Assembly: GCA_012845835.1 (NCBI GenBank) | Contig: JABAKD010000023.1 | Location: forward strand, 26,453,972-26,517,971 | Reading direction: 5' to 3' | Source of the DNA: Undaria pinnatifida | Lineage: Eukaryota; Sar; Phaeophyceae; Laminariales; Alariaceae | Length of the DNA: 64,000 nt | Shown here: piece by piece, positions 41,665-51,200 of the stretch | Numbering within the stretch: position 1 is the stretch's first letter | Layout: every line of letters starts with the position of its first letter | Position numbers and translations under genes: made by a program | The notes under the pieces: model-generated | Databases searched by the model: none | Told to the model about the DNA's origin: nothing | What the model saw: only the letters and a program-made list of their open reading frames with translations

Positions 41665-43978
41665 ATGCGTGCCGCAGTGCCGGCGCTGTTAGGGCTGCTG
41701 GGCGTCGCCCGTGGGCTAGCCTACGAACTTGGCTTGCCCTCGGGACGCGTGGTGCACCATCAAATGGCCGCGACAGCGAGAGAAAAAGCTGGTGTCGACG
41801 TTTCTGCTGTCTTTGCCACCACGCTAGCTGCCTTCCATCTGCAGCAGCAGCGTAGTGTCGCCACCTGGGACCTCATCTTACAAGACTACGAAGACGAGCT
41901 AGAGCCCGACACAGAGGACGATGAGATGTCAAGGGCTGTCAAGAGGCGGCGTGTGCACCCTCGCAAAGACTACACAAAGTCGGGTTGGTGGCAGGAGCTG
42001 GAGGAGCTGCAAGGGACAGGCCTCACGGATCACACAACGAGAGAAGCGCGGCGTTTCCGCCAGAACTTCCGCGTCCCCTACCCTTTCTTCGTGCACTTGG
42101 TGGAGCTGGTGAAGGACAGAGACTGGTTCCCAACGGGGGAGAAGGATGCCACCGGGCGTGCAGCCATCCCAGTTGAGTTGAAGGTGAGCAAGCACGTTTG
42201 ATGACAACACATGTTGATTTTTGAAAATGGTCCGCCGGCTCACAGCAGGCGCGCGGGCGCCTCAGCGCGCATGTGTTGAAGGTGTGCAGCTGTAGTAGTA
42301 GTGGTGGGAGTTGCGGCTGCGGTGTCACACCTCTCTTCCATCTACTGCTGCCATGTGTAATGACCATGCGCTACTACAATTGCTTCTGATACAGACCGAC
42401 CACTTCCCTGCTGTTGCCGGCAGTAAAAAAATGAAAATGTATACACGCTGTCCTGGCGCGGCAGCAGCGCGTTATTTGCGACAGCCCCAGCGTTGGTGGT
42501 TGTTGCACAACCCAGATGGTCACGACCATGCACGCACCCGACCTGCATCACCAACCAAAACGTACAGAGTTGTAGGCAAACAAGCACACCGCCGGATAGT
42601 TCTTGTCTCGTGGCCAAGCGTGATGTTGGTCTCTCGAGTGTATTGCAATGCTGGGCTGCCAGCGGGGTTGGGCGAGGGCGAAAAATTAAAATTGAAATTG
42701 TGGCAAGTGTTTCGTCTTGATCGTAACGTATGTCCCCCGGGGCCCCAAACGGTGCTGTCTGAACGAACATCCAACACTCGATGCATTAGGCATGGATACG
42801 ATAAGGTAGTTTAGTCCTGATACAGCGGAGTGCTGTGAGGAACATTGTTTCGTATAGTAGACCATGTAGTTGGGAACAGGGAGACGTGTCCCTGCTGAAC
42901 GTGGAAAATGTGCACGTACACAGCAGCAGCAGTTGTCTGCACCAATGCGCCCTAAAATGAAGATCAACGGGCGGTGAACAATTGCGAACGAATCGTTCAC
43001 ATACAGGACTCTGCAGATCAAAACAGCAGCTGCCCGATACACAGAGTCTACCGACACGCACACAGTTGAAGGTGCTGCTGCACCTGTCGCGACTCGCGGA
43101 GGTGACAGCAGGCTGCGGGTCGAGCAATGTGGAGGGACAAGCAAAATTTGCGATACCTCGATGATTTTTCGCCATGGGACACACACGGGACAACTATTTA
43201 TCAGGGCTTTTCACGGGTCGGGTCAAATCTCGCGGGTCGGGTCGGGTCGGGTCGGGTCAGCTGACCCGACCCGACCCGCGAGATTTTCGAGACGTCTTGA
43301 CCCGACCCGACCCGACCCGCGAGATTTTCGACACGTCTTGACCCGACCCGACCCGACCCGCGAGATTTTCGGGACGTCTTGACCCGACCCGACCCGACCC
43401 GCGAGATTTTGAAATCGTCCTGACCCGACCCGACCCGACCCGCGACAATCCGGGTGACCCGCGAGATTCGGGTCGTCTGGCGGGTCACGTTAACTTGACC
43501 CGTGACATTTCTCACGGGTCAAAGTAAAAAAGTCACGGGTCAAAGCATGTATACCTCGGTCAGTTGGTTGGTCCTTGGTCCCTCTTATTTTTTCCAGTAT
43601 GTCGTGTTCTCTGCGTTTTTTACCGGCATTGTTTGCAGCTGATGATTAAGTCATGTGGCGTGCGCGCGAGAAATAGGAAAGAAACCGCAACCCACATGCA
43701 TGGACATGCCCGTACCGTTAGACCACCGGGTCGACCCGACGAGCGACCCGACGAGCGAGCTAGTTATAAGTTACAAGTGCAGTCTCCGGCCCCGGCAAGC
43801 AGCCTAGCTGAGCCGCCTCCGGCAGCAAGCCCACAACTGGGGCGGTGGATCTGTCAGCAGGGGCTGCGATCCGCGAGGATGCGTTGTCTGCTGCTGGTGC
43901 TTGCTGCTGCCAGGGTGCTGCTGCTGCTGCTGCTGCTGCTTGCTGCTGCTGCTGCTGCTTGCTGCTGCTGCTGCTGCT

Positions 43979-44009
<31 letters not shown>

Positions 44010-46562
44010 TCGACAACGGTTGCTCTTCTTGCTTTTTTACGTCACATTCCGTACTACTGGTATGATAATTCTCGAGCTAGCTACTACTACTACTGCTGTA
44101 TCTATCTTCTATCTGTGCAGTCTCCAGCCCCGGCAAGCAGCCTAGCTGAGCCGCCTCCGGCAGCAAGCCCACAACTGGGGCGGTGGGTCTGGCAGCAGGG
44201 GCTTCGATCCGCGAGAATCCGGGGTCTGCTGCTGGTGCTTGCTGCTGCCAGTGCTGCGGCTGCTGCTGCTGCTTCGACGACGACTGCCCTTCCTTGCCTT
44301 TTTATATTTTGGTCACATTTCGTACTGGTATGACCGTCATATTACTGCTGCTGTTGTTACGGCTTCAGTAGGTACGGGATTCGCGTCACATTGCTGTATG
44401 CCTTGGTACGAGTAGCTAGGGGTACTGCGTGGTGATTGTTCTGCACGCTGTGATGACATATGATCGGAGCATCGGCACAAGGGAGGCAGGAAGCCGAAGT
44501 GTTTGTATTTTATTGGCGGACCCGCGGGCCCGACCCGCGGGGCGCCTGCACGGCATCAACGTGGCTCTCAGCTGTAAGTTTGAAAAAGGCGGATCCGCCG
44601 GCTAGATCCGCGGGTTTGACCCGCGGGTCAGCCCAAAACAACTCACGGGTCATTATGGCTTGACCCGCGAAGTGACCCGTATTTCGCGGGTCATGACCCG
44701 ACCCGACCCGCGAGATTTTGCAAACCTCTTGACCCGACCCGACCCGACCCGCGAGATTTTGAAGCCTTTTGACCCGACCCGACCCGACCCGCGAGATTTT
44801 GAAAACCTCTTGACCCGACCCGACCCGACCCGTGAGATTTCAAAACGTAATGACCCGACCCGACCCGACCCGCGAGATTTTGGAACCCCCTTGACCCGAC
44901 CCGCGGGTCGGGTCATGACCCGTGTGCCCCAGGAAGCCTTTAACCGACGATTGTTGCTTTCCCGCAACGCGCGCGCGCAGGTGCTTGCATGCCTGCAGAT
45001 ACTGAGCAGAGGAAACGTCTTCGCCGATATCTACCATATGTCCTTCATGAGCTTTCAGACGGTGGCAGCCACCTTCCACCGCTTCTGCAAGTACTTCGCG
45101 GCGGAGATGTACGACGAGTACATCTACCTGCCGACCGGAGAATACCTCACGAAAGTCATGGAGCAGTACGATCGCATAGGTTTTCCCGGCGCGGTCGGGT
45201 CTACGGACGTCACACACATCTACTGGGGCATGTGCCCCTACAACCAAGCCCGGATGTACACGGGCAAGGAAGGGAAGCCGACCATCGCATACCAAGTGAC
45301 GGTGGACCACACCAAGCGCGTTCTCGCGGTGACGCGAGGATTTACGGGGGCGACGAACGACAAGACGATCATCCGGTACGACGCGGCCGTGAAGCGCATT
45401 CGGGAGGATACTGTCTACACGAAGCGGAAGTACAAGCTCTACGCGGAGGATGGCGTGCAGTTCGAGGAGGAAGGATGCTACTTGCTGGTGGATAACGGGT
45501 ACCACAAGGTGAACTTGAGACAAGTGTAACGGCGCGTGTGCGTGCGCTGTATGCGTTGAGGTTGGCTGTGCCGCTGCTGTGTCGCCGCGTGTGTTTATTG
45601 ACCTGCCTGTGAGCTCATCGGTGTAGCAGCTTCTTGTTGGTTGTTGCACAATGGTTGTTGCACAATGGTTGTTGCACAATGAGAATACTTTTTGTGTACA
45701 ACCATTGGTTATTGGTTAGGCGATGCACGAAATATCGCAATCTCGCCCCCGGCAGGTTAGAGGTAACTTGGGAATCCTGCCAACGCGCGGCGTCGTGTTG
45801 GCATTTGGGGCCGATTGTTTTGTTGTTTCTGGGGTAGTACGTGAGGATTATAGCCCCCTTTGTTGACAACAGCACAAGGGGCGAGAAATGGCGTCCTGTT
45901 CGTCCACACTCCCAAGTAGAGACCACACTCCCAACTAGAGATGACGTCGGGGACGTTTGAGATTCGGGCATCAGGTGCTGCAGTTTCCGGCCTAACGTCT
46001 CGAAGCTCTACTCAGATGTACTCCCATCATGTCTGAAAATGCCCTTTTTCTCTCTGTCTCTGCCCGCCACCCCTCGTCCGCTCCCGCACCCTCACTCGCA
46101 AACTATGCCTCTTGACAGTGGAGGACACTAATCCCGCCTTCGAAGTGCCCGATCGACCGCGGCGACCTCATCTTCTCTAAGAGGCTCGAAAGCGCTCGCA
46201 AGGACGTCGAGTGCTACTTCGGGATCCTAAAGGGGCGATTCCGGATCAACAAGCTCTCCATCTGCTTCCACAAGCAGGAGGATATCGACAACGTGTTCTT
46301 TACGTGCTGTATCCTCCACAACATGCTGCACAGCTTCGACAACAGAGGGGACATGAGCGAGGAACCCAACTGGGCGGGGAGCGCCGGCCTGCATGACGCG
46401 ACGGACCGTGACCCCGGCACGGACCTCAGCTCCGTCGGGTCCATGGATGGTCAGAAAGAGGCGGTGGAGGTGGAGGGGGGATTCGGGGCGCTGAGGAAGA
46501 AGTTGGTCGCGAACTTCGTGTACCGCAGGGACAAGAAGAAGGACATTGTGTGGCTCTCGTAG
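41665..46562 (+). CDS. PIF/Harbinger transposase (plant transposon-like, DDE), 3 exons, 496 aa
   Basis: Exons 41665-42183, 44981-45508 and 46119-46562; all junctions are phase 0 with GTGAGC..CAG and GTGAAC..CAG borders. First ATG of the open frame is 41665 (MRAAVPALLGLLGVARGLAY). Joined, it is 496 residues, a normal length. Residues 120-170 hold the conserved N-terminal region (FRVPYPFFVHLVELVKDRDW). Catalytic residues: D249 in VGSTDVTHIYWG, D300 in GATNDKTIIRYD, and E380 in KDVECYFGILKGRF; D344 in VDNGYHK precedes the exon 2-3 join that restores the family's GYHKW. HNMLH follows near the end. Such proteins are nuclear nucleases that cut at the element's ends and need a DNA-binding partner; the convergent gene at 50796 is the candidate. 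Intron 1 is 2.8 kb because of an hAT insertion; a spliced transcript would still be intact. Confidence 0.88.
43202..44925 (+). mobile_element. hAT element, copy 3, right-truncated, in transposase intron 1
   Basis: Left edge CAGGGCTTTTCACGGGTC at 43202, preceded by CTATTTAT. Left and right GGGTC arrays (43215-43490 and 44670-44920) and two tandem copies of the CTG-rich interior (about 43780-44080, 44115-44340), as in copy 2. The right side stops at GGGTCATGACCCGTG, lacking the AAAAGCCTTG terminus, so the target duplication cannot be verified. The break lies only about 55 bp before the exon 2 acceptor. Confidence 0.8.
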
Positions 46563-48103
46563 GAAAACTGTTGGCCTGTTGTTGTTTTTTGGGGGCCGCA
46601 TCTGTGAGCGTTACTGCGTGGGTTGCGTGGGCGCGTTCCGTACACTGTCTTCGGTAAGTTTATTTCCACGACGCCAACCGTGGCGGGGGGGGGGGGGGGT
46701 ACGGTGGCTTTCGATAGCGCATGCGGGTCAGCGTGGGGTCGGTAGTACAAGGGCACCGTCACGGTGTGCAAAGCCGCAATTTTTAGTTTTTACGAAAGCT
46801 TCATTCAAGTTCATCTGCAGTGTTTTTATTTTTCCGAAGTTCCACGATATTTAATTCATCGGAAATATATACATGCGACGCAGTCGTGCGCAGGGCTTCA
46901 CGAGGAGAAGAGGGTGTCCATCGTCTAGCTCTAGGTTTCTTTCGTTTTTGCAACGGCGATCGTATGAGCCAGGCCGGAGGGGGAGATGCAAGGTGGCTGT
47001 CGTTCGGCGACTCTCTTTTCAGCGGTTGGGAAACATGCACGTCCCTGGGTGCGGGCACGGCAGTAAAATTGTTCTTCGGGTTTTTTGCTGCCAAGTACGG
47101 TGGAGATTCATGAAAATTGTTCTTGTTTTATTTTTTCTGCCAACTACGGCGAAGATTCATGAAACGTGATGGAACACAGGGTTGGAATCTATCTCTCGGC
47201 TGCACGTATGTAGCTCTCTTTCCTCTGCCTGGCGTGGCACCTGTGTTTCCTACCTCTTTTATTCTTTTCCGAGACGCACGACCCCTCGGGGCCGGTGTCC
47301 CTCGGGCGCGTACGTACCTATATTTGTTTGTTCTGCGGCGTCGAATGTGCCCGGTTTAGTGACCACGGGCTCCCATGGATGTTTTGGAATGGAGAGCTCA
47401 TGTGTGAAAAAAAATAAAGAAAACGGGATTCACGCGTATTTCCGCGTAGCTGAGATTGCAGACCCGTCGACGTCAGGTGTCTCGGTCCGGGTGCTCACTC
47501 GAACCATGGAATACCCCACCTTGACACCAAGAAAAAACGAACAAATGAGTTGAGCAATTTTGAAAAGAACATATTGTAGCAACCATTATATCTCCGTGCG
47601 ACAACCGCATCGACGGCAAACATGCACGCCACTCTCTCTCTCTTCTCTCTCTCTCCCTCTCAAAAGGGGACAAAACGAGGCCCAATGTCTGCTCCGGCCG
47701 CAGAAGGAACGACCATATCAAACAACATGGTGGGCGAGGGACCTGCACAGCTCTATTAATGACAAGAGCTTTACACCAAGAAAAAACGAACAAATGAGTT
47801 GAGCAATTTTCAAAAGAACATATTGTAGCAAACATATCTGCGGGCGCATTGGCGACCGTGCTACAACCGCGTCGACGGCAAACATGCACGCCACTCTCTC
47901 TCTCTCTCTCTCTCTCCCTCTCAAAAGGGAACAAAACGAGGCCCACTGTCTGCTCCGGCCGCAGAAGGAACGACCATATCAAACAACATGGTGGGCGAGG
48001 GACCTGCACAGCCCTATCAACAGGGAACGCTGCCAAAATCAAACACCCGCCGGCGAAGTTTCGCCGGCACGAACGTTAGGTTTTCGTGAGTTCGCTCTAA
48101 ATT
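46563..48103. other. intergenic region between the convergent Harbinger genes
   Basis: Contains a G run at 46686-46699, a pair of TTCATGAAA..TTGTTCTTG-like repeats at 47105-47165, and the 249-bp tandem duplication listed next. Both flanking genes end toward this region. Confidence 0.6.
47524..48018. repeat. two tandem 249-bp units with (CT)n
   Basis: Unit 1 47524-47772, unit 2 47773-48018. Each has ACACCAAGAAAAAACGAACA, GAACATATTGTAGCAA, a CACTCTCTCTCT tract and GGAACGACCATATCAAACAA. Two microsatellite tracts differ in length; otherwise they are very similar. They lie wholly inside the Harbinger element. Confidence 0.85.
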
Positions 48104-50796
48104 CTAAATCCGTGTGACGGCGGTGGGAGCTCCCACTGAGCAAGCCGCCATCCCCGACGCTGTGGTAGCCCCACCACCACCTGCAGTCCTCGGCGTCCCG
48201 TTGTAGTCGTGCGAAAAACCCGGGAGGGCGGCGACCACCGGAGTAGCCGCGGTAAACGGGGGGGCGGAGGAACCACCGGCGGCGTAAGCGGCGGTGAATT
48301 CGCTGACGGGCTTTCTGTGCAAAGCCCGTATCTTGGCCTTGAGGCCTGCTTCTTCCTCGGGTTCGCAATATTGGCGCTCACCCTCCAGGTCTTCCAAGGC
48401 CTGCTTCTTGCGTTTGCGGCAGGCCTCCTCTTCGTCGAGCGCCCGCTGAGCGCTAATATCGGCGGATGTTCGCTCCACCGCCGCCGCCACCTGCCTGGAC
48501 AGCTGCGTTTGCTCCACAGCCTGTTGCAGGAATTGCGCCCTCGCGTTGGCATGGGACTCCTTCTGCTGTAGAGCCTGCGTATCTTTCTTCACCTTTGCTC
48601 GGCTCTGCGCTTCCCCCGCCCCCACAAACTGCCTCACGGCGCCTGGGTGCAACGGGTTCTCAGGCGAGGATCCTTCGTCGGAGTTTCCCGCGCTGCTGCT
48701 TCCACCCTTGCTCGGAGTGCTGCTTGCCTTCTTTTTCCGGCCGCGCTTCGGAGGTCCGGAGCTATCGTTGCACGTACTGAGCTCTGTGTCTTCGTCCTTC
48801 CCGGCCGGCCGCCCAAACAAGCAGAAGGTAAGGGTGAGCGGGTGCATCCAGTTGCTGGGCCTGTCCGGGTAAAGACTGCGGCCCCCAGAGCTAGTGCTGT
48901 CCCCGCTTTGGCCGCCCGCGTCCGCGGCTGCATTGTTCATGGCCGCTTTTCGGGCGAGCCACCTCGGGTAATCCGGTGAACCTTCATCCGGCTCGGGCCC
49001 CAACTCACCCGCGCTCCCGGCCCCCGCGGCACCACCGCTCGCCGCCGCCCCCTCTGCGGCCGACTTTTCCCTCGACACAGGTTGTACGCTGGCGTCCTCC
49101 GCCGTGGGATCGGCACCCTTCTCCGAGCCTCCGTCGGAAGGTGACTTCTTCTCCCCGTTCTCAGGGCTTGCCGACGGCGAGGAGCGAGGCGCCAGTATTT
49201 CATCCTCCTTCTCCACGTCGACAGCCTCCCTCTCTTTTCCTTGCTGCCTGCAGTGGCAGACCCACAGCTCGTCCAAGAGCTCAGATAGCTGGTCGTAGTA
49301 CTGTTGTCCGGAAGGAGGCACGCCCGACGGTTGAGAGGCGACGACTCTAGTTTTCAAGGGGCGCGGAGAATGGGGCACGGAGATTTGCTAAATGGTGTGA
49401 GGACAAATTCCAGTCACATCCTTGGGTTTGGTGAGACATCGGATGTGGCGTGCGAGCAAACGAGCGTTGTTCAGCAATCTATCCACCAAGTGCCACCGCC
49501 CCCCTCCTCGCCATATCGATTTTAAAACTACAACAGGTTCCGGTCACGTTTTCAAAACTACACTAGGTTCCGGTCAAGTACGGCAAGGAAACTGAAAATC
49601 GCTTCCAACAACACTACTTCGGTGTTGCCGTCTGTTATGTGTACTGTGGAACTTGCAGCATTCCTGCAAAAAAAATGTGCTGCACGCTAGAGCGTCGCCC
49701 TCCATCGCCGTATGGGTGGTACACTGACTAATACCTGAGAGACAAGGGCACGCGAGCAGCGTGGGACGGTTCGCATCCCACGCCAATCGAGAAAGATACA
49801 AAAACGAGTACAATCCTGACACGCGTATGCTCGGTGGGATGAGCACGTACTTGTCATATATCGGGATAATGTCCCGCCGGATGGTGCAGTAGTCGTTTGT
49901 GTGCTTGGTCCAGACCTTGTTGACGTCGTTGTACAACTTCGGCTCGCCTGAAACACGGGGTAGGGGAGACACGCCGAGGAGTAAACATCATCAGACTCGT
50001 GATTTTCAGCAGCTGGTTTGCTGCGGAACTAAACCTTTCTACATGACCACCGTCCTTGTTCCACGTTACACATGCAACATCGACACGGCGCGCGGTACAC
50101 CCTCTACAACCCGTGCGGTGTAGACTACAAGACAAAAAAAAAACTTCTGCTGTGAGGTGTAGAAGACTTTGTAGACCATAGGAGAAGAGCACCATATTTT
50201 TGCACCACGACCAACACACCTCTCCTACGACGTGCCACGGAGGAAACAGAATTATACAGAGATGAGAGAGAAAAAATGGACCCGTGACAGAAAAGAACTC
50301 GGCAGTTCGGCAGTTCGTGACCACAACAAAAAATTCTTGGGTATATAAAACTCCAAATCTTTTCATGGAGGAACACACAGCTAGGTACCACTTTTAGAGA
50401 TAAAGTGGATGGACCCAGCCTTCTCCACCCTGCACCCTTGCGTGCCTTACCTCTCCCCTTTCCGTTCACGTTGCTGCAGCCCATGATGTGCTCGTCTACC
50501 CACCGAGGCAGCTTGAGGGGCTCGCCTTGCAAGTTTTTGATCCACGCTAAAAACCCAGGAACAACGAGCGTCTTGTAAGCGTTGGTCGCGGCTTGCTGCT
50601 TCTTCTTGGAGTCAGTCAGCCCAGCATTCCGCTTCACTCCCTGGCAAGCGTAGGTGGCGCAGACGCTCTGCAGCTGCATGAGTATCTGCTTCTGTGTCAT
50701 GCCTCCAACACAGCACTCTGCAAAATGCTTTATAGCTGCTTCCGCCAGGCTGTTGTAGCTTAGCAACAGCGACTCTGGTGCCTCTTGGTCCGGCAT
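48104..50796 (-). CDS. Harbinger accessory protein, 3 exons, 561 aa, AT-hook and coiled coil
   Basis: Minus strand. Exon 1 50796-50451, exon 2 49947-49851, exon 3 49346-48104. Donors GTAAGG and GTACGT and acceptors TTTCAG and CTAG fit with phases 1 and 2, giving one frame of 562 codons including the stop. It starts at ATG 50796 (MPDQEAPESLLLSYNSLAEA). Residues 1-170 are Trp/Leu/Lys-rich and presumably folded (FLAWIKNLQGEPLKLPRWVD; then DVNKVWTKHTNDYC in exon 2, and YYDQLSELLDELW across the start of exon 3). An acidic, low-complexity middle follows, then an AT-hook-like PKRGRKKK at about 347-354 and a Gln/Glu/Arg-rich coiled-coil segment at about 390-480. PIF/Harbinger elements usually encode a Myb/SANT (trihelix) partner that brings the transposase to the ends. 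Position, orientation and layout fit that role; the SANT signature itself is not obvious, so it may be a divergent or unrelated partner. Confidence 0.75.
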
Positions 50797-51022
50797 GTTT
50801 GCAACGTCTGTGTGGTCTGCTGCGTGTGGTCTGCTGCCTCTGCGCTGCGTCTGTATGTCTGTATCGGTCTGCTGTGTGCTGCTGCTGCTGCTGCTGCTGT
50901 GTGGTGTTGGGTTTTGCGCGCGCTGTTTTCAAAAAAAATTGACAGTCCTGCTGAAATCCGTCTGACAAAATCCGTTCGCTATAAGAAAGCTCGGGCTTTC
51001 TTCTCCGCCCGAATTTTGCCGA
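50797..51022. promoter_or_regulatory. 5' flank of the accessory gene and right subterminal region
   Basis: Promoter position for the minus-strand gene: 226 bp between its ATG and the terminal repeat. Contains a CTG run (50880-50901) and an AATCCG word repeated at 50957 and 50970, then GCTATAAGAAAGCTCGGGCT, an internal imperfect copy of the terminal TATAAGAAA edge. Confidence 0.4.
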
Positions 51023-51074
51023 ATCGGATTCTGGCGGAATCGAAGATGAGAATCCAATGCTATAAGAAATGGCC
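51023..51074 (-). repeat. right terminal inverted repeat of the 9.67-kb Harbinger
   Basis: Inverse of 41404-41455 with two mismatches, ending TATAAGAAATGGCC, followed by TAA. Confidence 0.95.
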
Positions 51075-51077
51075 TAA

Positions 51078-51200
51078 CAGGGTAAAATAAAAGTTTAGGG
51101 TGGATTTTTTCTTTAGGATGGGATTTTTTTTTTCTCGTCGAGAAATCGTCAAAAACATTTCCGACCGAACATTTTTTCGCCCACTTCTTAGTCGTCATTG
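51078..51200 (+). repeat. R130 dispersed repeat, copy 1
   Basis: CAGGGTAAAATAAAAGTTTA followed by GGGTGGATTTTTTCTTTAGG and on to CCGACCGAACATTTTTTCGC. It matches the inverse of 63000-63132. The CAGGG edge would fit an hAT-type terminus, but the opposite end was not found. The Harbinger element inserted right at its border. Confidence 0.75.

Larger units (their letters stand above)
41404..51074. mobile_element. complete PIF/Harbinger transposon, 9.67 kb
   Basis: Terminal inverted repeats of 52 bp (41404-41455 and 51023-51074) differ at only two positions; edges read GGCCGTTTCTTATAGCATTG and, inverse, GGCCATTTCTTATAGCATTG. TAA stands immediately outside both edges (41401-41403, 51075-51077), the 3-bp target duplication typical of PIF/Harbinger. 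Inside each end, TCGGATT/AATCCGA words recur several times, as expected of subterminal binding sites. It carries two convergent genes: a three-exon DDE transposase on the plus strand and a three-exon accessory gene on the minus strand. A non-autonomous hAT element is nested in the transposase's first intron. Both genes look intact, so the element could be recent or still active. Confidence 0.92.

Noticed and set aside
43845..44333. Cys/Ala-rich frame of 162 aa within hAT copy 3
   Set aside because: CTG-run artefact in the duplicated leader; the element has no transposase coding.
44660..44980. The open frame of the transposase exon 2 extends upstream through GGGTC repeats to 44660
   Set aside because: The repeated DPTRPDPRDFE peptides come from the hAT array; the CAG acceptor at 44978-44980 gives a phase-correct join to exon 1 and restores the family sequence.
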